Origin: Polymorphobacter multimanifer
Lineage (GTDB): Bacteria; Pseudomonadota; Alphaproteobacteria; Sphingomonadales; Sphingomonadaceae
Assembly (NCBI RefSeq): GCF_014205635.1
Contig: NZ_JACIIV010000031.1
Coordinates: 1-38,162, forward strand
Reading direction: 5' to 3'
Length of the DNA: 38,162 nt
Below the pieces are notes generated by a model. The model was not told the origin of the DNA. It made no database searches and saw nothing but the letters and a program-made list of their open reading frames with translations. Below are positions 18,288 to 25,389 of the stretch, in pieces; the stretch's first letter is position 1, and each line of letters opens with the position of its first letter. The translations under genes and the position numbers were made by a program.

Positions 18288-19117
18288 GCGAGCTGGCAGA
18301 TATCGAGAACGTTCATGTCGGTATAGTCGAGGTTCTCGCCGCCCATCGCCCAGATGAAGGCATAGGCGCGCGTGCCCGAGCCCATGTGCACCGACCAGGG
18401 CGGCGAGATCACCGCTTCCTCATTGGCGATCACGATATGGCGCATCGCATCAGGCTCGCCCATGTAATGAAACACCCGGTCATCCTCGCCGAGATCGAAG
18501 TAGAAGTACACTTCCGAGCGGCGATCATGGAGATGCGGCGGCATGGTGTTCCACACGCTGCCGGGCTTCAGGATCGTCAGCCCCAGGAGCAGTTGCGCGC
18601 TGTCGCAAATACCGGGGATGACCATCTGGTAGATGGTGCGCTCGTTCGAGCCTTCCAGCCCGCCGCGCTCGAGCGGATTGGCCTCGGCGATGGCGATCTT
18701 CTTCACCGTCTTGGCGACATGCGCCGGGGTGGAGGCGAGATAGAAGCGGGCGCCTTCGCCGGAAAAGATCACCTCGCTCGCGCCCATCGGGATATAGAGG
18801 CAATCCTTGCTGGCCATGTCGAAGGTTTCACCGTCGACACTGATCGACCCCGGCCCGCCGACATTGACAGCAGCGAGTTCGCGCCGCTCGAGGAACGCCT
18901 TGCCGGCAGCCGAAGCAGGTGCGGTCTGCACCGGCAACGCCAGCGGCGTGGCGCCAGGCGTGGCGCCGCCGATCACGAACCGCTCATTGTGCGAATAGTT
19001 GAGCACGACCTCGCCTGCGCGGAACAGCCCGGTGACCAGATAGCGATCACGCAATTCGTCGTTGGCGACCATTTGCATCATGTCGGGATGGGTGGCGTGG
19101 TAGGTTTTCTCGAACAT
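18284..19117 (-). CDS. kduI: 5-keto-4-deoxyuronate isomerase (KduI)
   Basis: Cytoplasmic zinc isomerase, 277 aa, that converts 5-keto-4-deoxyuronate to 2,5-diketo-3-deoxygluconate, the first committed step after pectate-lyase products are broken to monomers. [14 protein letters not shown] and [11 protein letters not shown] are typical N-terminal blocks. Metal ligands appear in [18 protein letters not shown] (two His and Glu) and [10 protein letters not shown] (His), and the C-terminal [10 protein letters not shown] is conserved in the family. It heads the kduI-kduD-kdgK-esterase-GFA operon. An operator copy is 46 bp upstream. An in-frame 12-bp duplication (18946-18969) encodes GATP twice. Confidence 0.95.
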   Translation of the reverse strand: MFEKTYHATHPDMMQMVANDELRDRYLVTGLFRAGEVVLNYSHNERFVIGGATPGATPLALPVQTAPASAAGKAFLERRELAAVNVGGPGSISVDGETFDMASKDCLYIPMGASEVIFSGEGARFYLASTPAHVAKTVKKIAIAEANPLERGGLEGSNERTIYQMVIPGICDSAQLLLGLTILKPGSVWNTMPPHLHDRRSEVYFYFDLGEDDRVFHYMGEPDAMRHIVIANEEAVISPPWSVHMGSGTRAYAFIWAMGGENLDYTDMNVLDICQLA

Positions 19118-19163
19118 CGTGCATCCTTCAAATCAATCGTGGCAATGGCATCGTCCCCAACAC

Positions 19164-19177
19164 GGTAACCGGTGTCA
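19164..19177. promoter_or_regulatory. Operator-like site, copy 3 (kduI promoter)
   Basis: GGTAACCGGTGTCA, the exact reverse complement of copy 1, in the 75-bp gap between the end of the LacI gene and kduI, 46 bp before the kduI start. An operator here means kduI has its own promoter even though the LacI gene lies just upstream on the same strand. Confidence 0.75.
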
Positions 19178-19192
19178 GGTATGGGTTCAACG

Positions 19193-20236
19193 TCATTTTG
19201 GCGGTGCCACCGAGGCCCGGTGGATCAATTGCGAGAGAAACAGTGCTTCTCCCGGCACTTCCGGCTGGGCATCGATGGTGCCGGCGAGCAGCTTGCGCGC
19301 TGCTGCCTTGCCCATCTCCACGATCGGCCAGCGCACCGTGGTGAGCGGCGGCCAGATATGCGCGGCGATCGCGGTATCGTCGAATCCGATGATCGACAGG
19401 TCAGCCGGGACATCGAGACCAAGGCGCCGTGCCGCATGCAGCGCGCCCGAGGCCATTTCGTCGTTCGATGCAAAAATGGCCGTCGGCCGCGGGCTGCAAT
19501 CGAGCAGCTTGCTGGCGGCACCAAGCCCCGATTCGAAGCGGTAGCTGCCTTCCACCACGAGCGCCGGATCGACAGCGATGCCGGCGTCGGCCAGCGCTCG
19601 CTCGAACCCCTGCCGCCGTTCCCAGGCCGATCGGAAGCCGGTCGGGCCGGTGATGATGCCGATGCGGCGATGGCCAACGCCGATCAGATAGGACACCGCC
19701 TCGTGCACGACGTCCTGGTCGTTCGACGCGACCATGTGCGCGGCATCGTCCAGCTCGGCCGATCCCATCCGCACATAGCGGCAGCCGAGCTCGTCGCAGA
19801 GCCGCGCCAGCCCGTCATCTTCCGAGATGGGCGGCAGCAACACCACGCCGTGGAGGCGCTGCCGTTCGAGAAACGACCGCACATCGGCCACGAGAGTCGT
19901 CGAACCGCGATCGACCGGCCGCACGATCAGCTCGTATTCGGTGCCCTTCAGCACGCTCAAAATGCCCTGCTGCATGCCGAGCACCATCTGCGCATTGGGG
20001 TTGTCGTGCACCAGACCGATCAGGAAATTGCGCCGCAACGCCAGCGCCCGTGCCTGGGGGTTGGGCACATAGCCGGTCTCGCGAATGATGTCGTCGACAC
20101 GCTTGCGCGTCTCCTCGTTGAGGAGTGGCGAGCGATTGATGACGCGGCTGACCGTCTTCTTCGAAACGCCGGAAAGCCGCGCGATATCATTGATCGTCGG
20201 CTTGGCCGAGCCGGGTATGTTGGCGTCGCTATCCAC
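19193..20236 (-). CDS. LacI-family transcriptional regulator of the pectin locus
   Basis: Cytoplasmic repressor of about 347 aa. The N-terminal helix-turn-helix is TINDIARLSGVSKKTVSRVI with the hinge helix region NPQARALA. It is followed by a periplasmic-binding-protein-like effector domain (IGLVHDNPNAQM, IGIITGP, IFASNDEMASG, IIGFDDTAIA). The frame extends to 20314 but has no good start there. GTG 20236 lies behind AGGAGG, so it is chosen. Four near-identical operator sites occur upstream of locus genes, including one 92 bp before this gene, which suggests autoregulation. The effector is unknown; KDG or a kdu intermediate is likely from context. It is not an IclR-type KdgR. Confidence 0.9.
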   Translation of the reverse strand: MDSDANIPGSAKPTINDIARLSGVSKKTVSRVINRSPLLNEETRKRVDDIIRETGYVPNPQARALALRRNFLIGLVHDNPNAQMVLGMQQGILSVLKGTEYELIVRPVDRGSTTLVADVRSFLERQRLHGVVLLPPISEDDGLARLCDELGCRYVRMGSAELDDAAHMVASNDQDVVHEAVSYLIGVGHRRIGIITGPTGFRSAWERRQGFERALADAGIAVDPALVVEGSYRFESGLGAASKLLDCSPRPTAIFASNDEMASGALHAARRLGLDVPADLSIIGFDDTAIAAHIWPPLTTVRWPIVEMGKAAARKLLAGTIDAQPEVPGEALFLSQLIHRASVAPPK

Positions 20237-20328
20237 GAATGTCCCCTTTGCCTCCTGTCTAACGCGACTCGATGAACACCGCCACAAGCAGCCACTTCGA
20301 GACGGGACTTGCATCCTGACACACTTTA

Positions 20329-20342
20329 TGACACCGGTTTCC
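20329..20342. promoter_or_regulatory. Operator-like site, copy 4 (lacI / hydratase divergent promoter)
   Basis: TGACACCGGTTTCC, differing from the consensus by one base, between the divergent LacI and hydratase-like genes (92 bp and 39 bp from their chosen starts). An ATG at 20328 in the hydratase frame overlaps this site, which argues against that ATG being the real start. Confidence 0.7.
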
Positions 20343-20381
20343 TACAAGACCAAAAAGCGTGGGGAAAGGGTGCAGGGCGCC

Positions 20382-21203
20382 GTGACAGACACAGCAATCA
20401 CCGCCGAAACAGCATCGGCCATCGCTGCGGCACTAGTCGACGCCCGCCGCCATGCGGCTAGTCTTCCGGACTATCCGGGGCCGTTGCCGCAAAGCCTCGA
20501 TGCCGGCTATGCCATTCAGGATGCTGCCATAAACGTCAGTGGCGGCACCGTGGCGGGCTGGAAGGTGGGGCGTATCTGGCCACCGCTCGATGCGCGCTTC
20601 GGGAGCGACCGGCTGGCAGGGCCGATCTTCGCGTCCACCGTTTTTTCGAGTGCTCAAGCCGCGCCAGTGTCGATGCCGGTGTTCGCCCAGGGCTTCGGTG
20701 CCGTGGAGGCCGAGTTCATCTTCCGGCTTGGCGATGTCCCGCCCGGCCAAACACGCTTTTCCCTCGCCGAGGCTGCAGCGCTGGTCGCCGGCGTACATGT
20801 CGGCATCGAGATTGCCAGCTCGCCCTTCGCCGCCATCAACGACCTCGGGCCGGCGGTGACCGTCTCCGATTTCGGCAACAACAACGGCATCATCCTCGGT
20901 GCCGAGATTGCCGATTGGGCGGCTGCCGACATCGACCATTGGCCGATTGCCCTCGAAATCGACGGCCAGACTGTCGGCCGCGGAATCGCCGCCGATTTTC
21001 CCGATGGCACGCTGGGCTCGGTGCGCTTCCTGCTCGAATTGCTCGCGCGCCGCGGCATCGCCGTGCCGCCCGGCACATTGGTCTCGACCGGTGCCATCAC
21101 GGGGGTGCACGCGATCGCTCCCGGCCAATCGGCGACGGCACGCTTCGGCACGGATCATGCGCTCGATTGCCACATCAAGAGTGCCATTCCGGACATTGCA
21201 TAA
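20382..21203 (+). CDS. 2-keto-4-pentenoate hydratase-like (MhpD/FAH superfamily) enzyme
   Basis: Cytoplasmic protein of about 273 aa. Family motifs are TVAGWKVGRIW near residue 58, FGAVEAEFIFRLGD, VAGVHVGIEIASSPFAAIND and the C-terminal STGAITGVHAIAPGQSA. The acidic cluster EAEF matches metal-binding residues of 2-hydroxypenta-2,4-dienoate hydratase and 4-oxalocrotonate decarboxylase. These enzymes usually act in meta-cleavage aromatic pathways, but none of those genes is here. It is 30 bp upstream of exuT and carries an operator copy, so a role on an unsaturated uronate or 2-keto-3-deoxy acid is plausible (inference). GTG 20382 follows a GGGGAAAGG run; GTG 20370 is an alternative. Confidence 0.82.
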   Translation: MTDTAITAETASAIAAALVDARRHAASLPDYPGPLPQSLDAGYAIQDAAINVSGGTVAGWKVGRIWPPLDARFGSDRLAGPIFASTVFSSAQAAPVSMPVFAQGFGAVEAEFIFRLGDVPPGQTRFSLAEAAALVAGVHVGIEIASSPFAAINDLGPAVTVSDFGNNNGIILGAEIADWAAADIDHWPIALEIDGQTVGRGIAADFPDGTLGSVRFLLELLARRGIAVPPGTLVSTGAITGVHAIAPGQSATARFGTDHALDCHIKSAIPDIA

Positions 21204-21233
21204 AGCGGGCCGGCCTGCGTTATGGAGGAAGAG

Positions 21234-22514
21234 ATGACTGCCATGGACACGCCGGTCGCCAGGGTCGGGCGCTACCGCTGGGTGATCGTCGGATTGCTCT
21301 TCACGGCAACCGCGATCAACTACATCGATCGGCAGATGATCGGCGTGCTCAAACCCACGCTTTCTGCCGATCTCGGCTGGTCGGAAACCGATTTTGCCAA
21401 CGTCATCTTCTTCTTCCAGCTCGCCTATGCCATCGGCTACATCGGCTTCGGCCGCGTCGTCGATCTGATCGGCGAGCGGCTCGGCTATACCATCGCCTTC
21501 ACGATCTGGACCGTGGCGCACATGCTCCACGGCGGCGTCTATTCGGTCGCCCAGTTCGCCATGGCGCGCTTCGGGCTGGGCATCGGTGAAGCAGGCAACT
21601 TCCCGGCCGGCATCAAGGCCGTCACCGAATGGTTCCCGGCGCGCGAACGCGCCACCGCCATCGGCATCTTCAACGCCGGCGCCAATGTCGGCGCCATCAT
21701 CACGCCCTTGCTCGTGCCGGCGCTCACCATCGCCTATGGCTGGCGCTCGACCTTCGTCATCACCGGCGGGTTCAGCATCATCTGGCTCATTGCCTGGCTC
21801 GCCATCTACCGCCGCCCCGCACAAAAGCCGCAGGTGAGCGCCGAGGAGCTCGCCTATATCACCCAGGATCCGGCCGATCCGATCACGCCGATGCCATGGC
21901 GCCGGCTCATCACCATGCGCGAGACCTGGGCCTATGCGCTCGGCAAGTTCTTCATCGATCCGATCTGGTGGTTCTTCCTGTTCTGGCTGCCGGGCTTTCT
22001 CGGCAGCCGCTATGATCTCGATCTCGTCAGCTTCGGCCCGCCGCTCGTCGCCATCTATCTGATGTCCGATGTCGGGAGCATTGTCGGCGGCTGGTCGTCA
22101 TCGCGGATGATCAAGGCCGGAAAATCGGTCAACTACGCCCGCAAGATGACCATGCTGGTCTGTGCCTTCGCCGTCACGCCGGTGTTCGTGGCGCAGTCGA
22201 TCGACTCGCTCTGGCTCAACGTGCTCATCATCGGCGTGGCCACCGCCGCCCATCAGGCCTTTTCCGCCAACCTCTACACCCTGCCTTCCGATCTCTTCCC
22301 CCGCAGTGCTGTCGGTTCGGTTATCGGCATCGGCGGCACCGTGGGTGCGGTCGGCGGCATGCTGATGGCCAAATATGCCGGCTTCGTGCTCGATGGGATC
22401 GGCAGCTATACGCCGCTCTTCGCAGTCGCCGGGTCCGCCTATTTCCTGGCGCTCGCCGCGGTGCACCTGCTCAGCCCCCGCCTCGCCCGCGCCGAACTGA
22501 AGGACGCTGCCTGA
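21234..22514 (+). CDS. exuT: Hexuronate transporter (MFS, ACS family, ExuT-like)
   Basis: Inner-membrane H+ symporter of 426 aa with 12 predicted helices. YRWVIVGLLFTATAINYIDRQMIGVL is the N-terminal ACS-family block; only the first few residues are needed to place it. GIGEAGNFPAGIKAVTEWFP and RATAIGIFNAGANVGAI are characteristic of ExuT/galactonate/glucarate carriers. The ATG at 21234 is preceded by GGAGGAAGAG, so it is preferred to the ATG at 21222, which lies inside that site. It probably imports galacturonate or unsaturated galacturonate for KduI. It lies in one unit with the hydratase-like gene and is convergent with the siderophore operon (34 bp). Confidence 0.88.
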   Translation: MTAMDTPVARVGRYRWVIVGLLFTATAINYIDRQMIGVLKPTLSADLGWSETDFANVIFFFQLAYAIGYIGFGRVVDLIGERLGYTIAFTIWTVAHMLHGGVYSVAQFAMARFGLGIGEAGNFPAGIKAVTEWFPARERATAIGIFNAGANVGAIITPLLVPALTIAYGWRSTFVITGGFSIIWLIAWLAIYRRPAQKPQVSAEELAYITQDPADPITPMPWRRLITMRETWAYALGKFFIDPIWWFFLFWLPGFLGSRYDLDLVSFGPPLVAIYLMSDVGSIVGGWSSSRMIKAGKSVNYARKMTMLVCAFAVTPVFVAQSIDSLWLNVLIIGVATAAHQAFSANLYTLPSDLFPRSAVGSVIGIGGTVGAVGGMLMAKYAGFVLDGIGSYTPLFAVAGSAYFLALAAVHLLSPRLARAELKDAA

Positions 22515-22548
22515 TCAGCAGCCACATCAGGTCCGACGCGGCCGACCA

Positions 22549-23208
22549 CTATCGACAGGCAGGCATCCCCTTGCCAGCCCCCGCGGTGACGAACGACGTC
22601 GTCGCCGTGCGGTGGACGATCGACACGGCACCACCGGGCAGCACAGCCTCGGCTTCCTCTTTCTGCGTCGCGGAGATCAGATATCGCCCCGCTTCGCGGA
22701 CAGGCACGGTCACGACGCCTTCGGCATCAGCAACGACCAGCTTCGACCATTTGTCGGGGCTGATGACCGTCATGGTCATGTTCTTCACGGCCTTGCCATC
22801 GCGCTGCAGCGTGAAGCGATCGGCATCGCGGGCAACCGGCACGATCTCGAACGGCATCGCGGCTCTGGTCTCGCTCCGGCCAGCGCGGGCGAAATAGACA
22901 ATCCCGGCCTTTTTGCCGTCTTCCGACCAGGGCGCAAAGACATTGTCATCGATGACGCGGACATCGCCGGGCGGCACGGCGACTTCGATAAAGCCGGCCT
23001 TGCGCACCAGCGAACCGGCCACAGTGGGCACAAGCCTGGGTGCTGTCAGCTTGTCGAATTCCGGGTCGCCGCCAGCGGGCAGGGCTTCGGCAGGCTCACC
23101 GAGGTAGATGCGGGCAGGGCCAGCGCAGTCACGCTCGATCCACACTTCATGAGCTTGCGTTGCACTCGCCAGGCCGAGCAGAAGAACGGCAAAAAGGGGT
23201 CTTTTCAT
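22549..23208 (-). CDS. DUF4198-type exported protein
   Basis: A 219-aa protein with a signal peptide (KRPLFAVLLLGLASATQA-HEVW). The HEVWIE start of the mature chain, the NVFAPW segment and a C-terminal Ig-like part (GVVTVPVREAGRYLISATQKEE) are typical of the DUF4198 / nickel-uptake-substrate-like periplasmic family. These proteins often accompany TonB-dependent metal receptors. It is the last gene of the siderophore-type operon and its start overlaps the DUF3325 gene stop by ATGA. A periplasmic metal- or metallophore-handling role is likely but unproven. Confidence 0.82.
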   Translation of the reverse strand: MKRPLFAVLLLGLASATQAHEVWIERDCAGPARIYLGEPAEALPAGGDPEFDKLTAPRLVPTVAGSLVRKAGFIEVAVPPGDVRVIDDNVFAPWSEDGKKAGIVYFARAGRSETRAAMPFEIVPVARDADRFTLQRDGKAVKNMTMTVISPDKWSKLVVADAEGVVTVPVREAGRYLISATQKEEAEAVLPGGAVSIVHRTATTSFVTAGAGKGMPACR

Positions 23209-23489
23209 CGGTGTTTTCCTTGTCGATCGGGAAGAAGATTGAGCGCGAGCCAGACAGCACCGGCGGCCAGCATGAGCAGGCCGATCCAGAAGACGGGGCC
23301 GAAGACCGGGCCCCGTGCGGCGATCGCCAGCGGCAATGCCACGAGCACCGCCACCCACCCGAGCGCGCGCATCCACCGCGCGCGCCGGGGCGTGCCAAAC
23401 GCACCGAAGCGGCGGCGGTGATGCACCGGGTCGGCAAGCCCGAACAAGGCCAGAGCCGCCAGGACAACCAGAAGACAGAGCCAGATCAT
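23205..23489 (-). CDS. Small membrane protein, DUF3325-like
   Basis: 94 aa with three predicted membrane helices (IWLCLLVVLAALALFGLA, WMRALGWVAVLVALPLAI and IGLLMLAAGAVWLALNLL) and a basic ADPVHHRRRFG loop. Such DUF3325 proteins are found next to PepSY proteins and siderophore receptors. It overlaps its neighbours by ATGA at both ends, so it is part of a tightly coupled operon. The function of the family is not known. Confidence 0.75.
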   Translation of the reverse strand: MIWLCLLVVLAALALFGLADPVHHRRRFGAFGTPRRARWMRALGWVAVLVALPLAIAARGPVFGPVFWIGLLMLAAGAVWLALNLLPDRQGKHR

Positions 23490-25093
23490 TCGGCGGCCTC
23501 CAGCGCTGCCGGCGATCGATGCGCCTTGTCCCGCACCCGCGTCTTGTCCCGCACCCGCGTCGGCTGCGCACGATGCCCACCCACCCGGCGCGCGACCACG
23601 AGATAGGCCAGGCCGAACACCAGCATCATGGCATCTATTCCGGCCAGCAGATGGTCCCCCTGCCCCAGTGCGGCACCGATACCGCGATCGGTGGCGATCA
23701 TGTTGTATGCCGGAAGCGCCGCGAGCAGTGCGCCAGTCAGGCCGAGGGTAATCGTCCAGGCCCTTTTCGGCGAGCGCAGGGCTGCGACCAGCAGCACCGC
23801 CGCCCACGCCATGAACATCACATGGATCTCCCAGTCCGCCCTGCCCTTCATCCCCAGCGGGAGCAGGCGGTTGGCCCAGAACAGCACCGCGATACCGAGC
23901 GGAAATCCGCCGACCACCCCGATATTCAGCCATTCCACCAGCCGGAAGCCAAAGTACGGCCGCGCCGGATCGGGCAGCCGGGCGCGGCGCTTGACCGTCC
24001 ACAACACCAGGCCGCTGCCGACCATGATCGACCCGGCAACGCCGCAGAGGAAATAGACCAGCCGCAGCCCATCATCGGCAAAGCGCCCAGCGTGCAGCCC
24101 GATCATCGCACCGGCGGTCACGGCGGCACCGCCGGGTGCGGGTGATTCCCAGACCAGCGCTCCACTGACACCGTCATAGGTCAGGCTCGGCGTGCGGGTC
24201 GACAACATCGACGTCGGCGCACGGCTGATGGTGACCCGCGCCGCGGCATCCCCCGGCAGGTCGACCGAAACCGCTCCGGCCGGCGCCCCGAAGCGACGCT
24301 CGGCATCCTCGACCAGCCGGTCCAGATCGTGCAGCGGCACGCGCGTGTTGCTCCGCTCGACCTGCTCCGCAAACGGAAACAGCACATCCGACAGCGCCTG
24401 GTCATCGGTGTAGTTCGCAACCACGGCCCAGGGCATCAGCAGCGCCATCAGCGTGACCAGCCCGGTGTAGGTGATCATCAGATGGAACGGCAGGGCCAGC
24501 ACCGCAACGGCATTATGCCCATCGAGCCAGGACCGCTGACCGCGGTCGCGGCGCATCGTGAAGAAATCCTTGAAGATCTTCTTGTGGGTGACGATGCCCG
24601 ACAGGATAGCGACGAGCATCGCCATGGCGGCAAGCCCGACCAGCCACCGCGCCCAGATCACCGGCATGTAATGCAGGTCGAAATGCATCCGGTAGAAGAA
24701 CTCGCCGCCGCGCGTCTCGCGAACGACGGCCGGCTCGCCATCGGCGCCGATGATCGCCTGGTTGTCGCGGCGGCCGCGACGGCGCGGCTGGCCTTCCACC
24801 GGCTCGGGCTGCCAGAACAATTGCGCCCCCGCCGTCGATGTGTTCGGCAAGGTGATGAACCAGTTCTTGGCATCGGGTGCCCTGCCGGCAAGGAATCGCT
24901 GCGCGCCGGCGATGACAGGTGCGCGCTGCTCGACGCGCGCCAGTTCGGGCCGCATCCAGCGATTGAGGCCATCGCGGTAAAAGGCGAGTGTCCCGGCCAC
25001 GAAGACGATGAACAGCACCCAGCCGAGCAACAGCCCCGACCAGCTGTGCAGGAATGCCTGGGATTGGCGCAGGCCGCCGCCGGGGCCGCTCAC
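23486..25093 (-). CDS. PepSY-domain transmembrane protein (siderophore utilisation type)
   Basis: A 535-aa inner-membrane protein. FLHSWSGLLLGWVLFIVFVAGTLAF is the conserved first helix of PepSY_TM proteins (quoted only as a marker of the fold). Further helices lie near residues 190-220 and 270-295, and four more near the C-terminus. HFDLHY, GIVTHKKIFKDFFT and LDGHNAV contain His residues that may bind haem, as in FoxB/PiuB-like iron reductases. The GTG at 25093 overlaps the DUF3649 stop (GTGA). The C-terminus carries TRVRDK twice from an 18-bp duplication. A role in reductive release of iron from siderophores is inferred from relatives and context. Confidence 0.85.
   Translation of the reverse strand: MSGPGGGLRQSQAFLHSWSGLLLGWVLFIVFVAGTLAFYRDGLNRWMRPELARVEQRAPVIAGAQRFLAGRAPDAKNWFITLPNTSTAGAQLFWQPEPVEGQPRRRGRRDNQAIIGADGEPAVVRETRGGEFFYRMHFDLHYMPVIWARWLVGLAAMAMLVAILSGIVTHKKIFKDFFTMRRDRGQRSWLDGHNAVAVLALPFHLMITYTGLVTLMALLMPWAVVANYTDDQALSDVLFPFAEQVERSNTRVPLHDLDRLVEDAERRFGAPAGAVSVDLPGDAAARVTISRAPTSMLSTRTPSLTYDGVSGALVWESPAPGGAAVTAGAMIGLHAGRFADDGLRLVYFLCGVAGSIMVGSGLVLWTVKRRARLPDPARPYFGFRLVEWLNIGVVGGFPLGIAVLFWANRLLPLGMKGRADWEIHVMFMAWAAVLLVAALRSPKRAWTITLGLTGALLAALPAYNMIATDRGIGAALGQGDHLLAGIDAMMLVFGLAYLVVARRVGGHRAQPTRVRDKTRVRDKAHRSPAALEAAE
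23525..23560 (-). repeat. 18-bp perfect tandem duplication in the PepSY gene
   Basis: Two adjacent identical 18-bp units (23525-23542 and 23543-23560) add six residues (a second TRVRDK) in frame near the C-terminal tail of the PepSY protein. Confidence 0.9.
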
Positions 25094-25389
25094 AACCGCC
25101 CCGTGCTGGCGATCGACGCCATGGCAAGACACGCCGCAACAAGGCCGAGCGCCACCAGTGTCCAGACCGCGCGCCATCCGCTGCGCGCCGCAAACGCCCA
25201 CATGGCGGCAGCGGCGCAAATGACGAACGCCGCCAGCGTGGCGACGATCGTCACCTGCGCCCGGTCGCCGGGCAGCACCCGCGCCAGTGCCATGGCCCAC
25301 ACACTCGCCACTGCGTAGCCGAGCGGCATGGCGGCCACGATCCGCAGCGCCATGTCCCCACGGCGACGGCTATGGCTGTGCGCCTTCAT
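25090..25389 (-). CDS. Small membrane protein, DUF3649-like
   Basis: 99 aa with three hydrophobic helices (about 17-37, 46-67 and 72-93) after a basic HSHSRRR head. DUF3649 proteins are usually found between a siderophore TonB receptor and a PepSY protein, exactly as here. The ATG overlaps the receptor stop (TAATG), and its own stop overlaps the PepSY GTG. Function unknown; probably an accessory of the same iron-acquisition complex. Confidence 0.72.
   Translation of the reverse strand: MKAHSHSRRRGDMALRIVAAMPLGYAVASVWAMALARVLPGDRAQVTIVATLAAFVICAAAAMWAFAARSGWRAVWTLVALGLVAACLAMASIASTGRL

Noticed and set aside
23520-23565. Tandem repeats as a CRISPR or attachment site
   Set aside because: Two direct 18-bp copies with no spacer inside a coding frame are a simple duplication.
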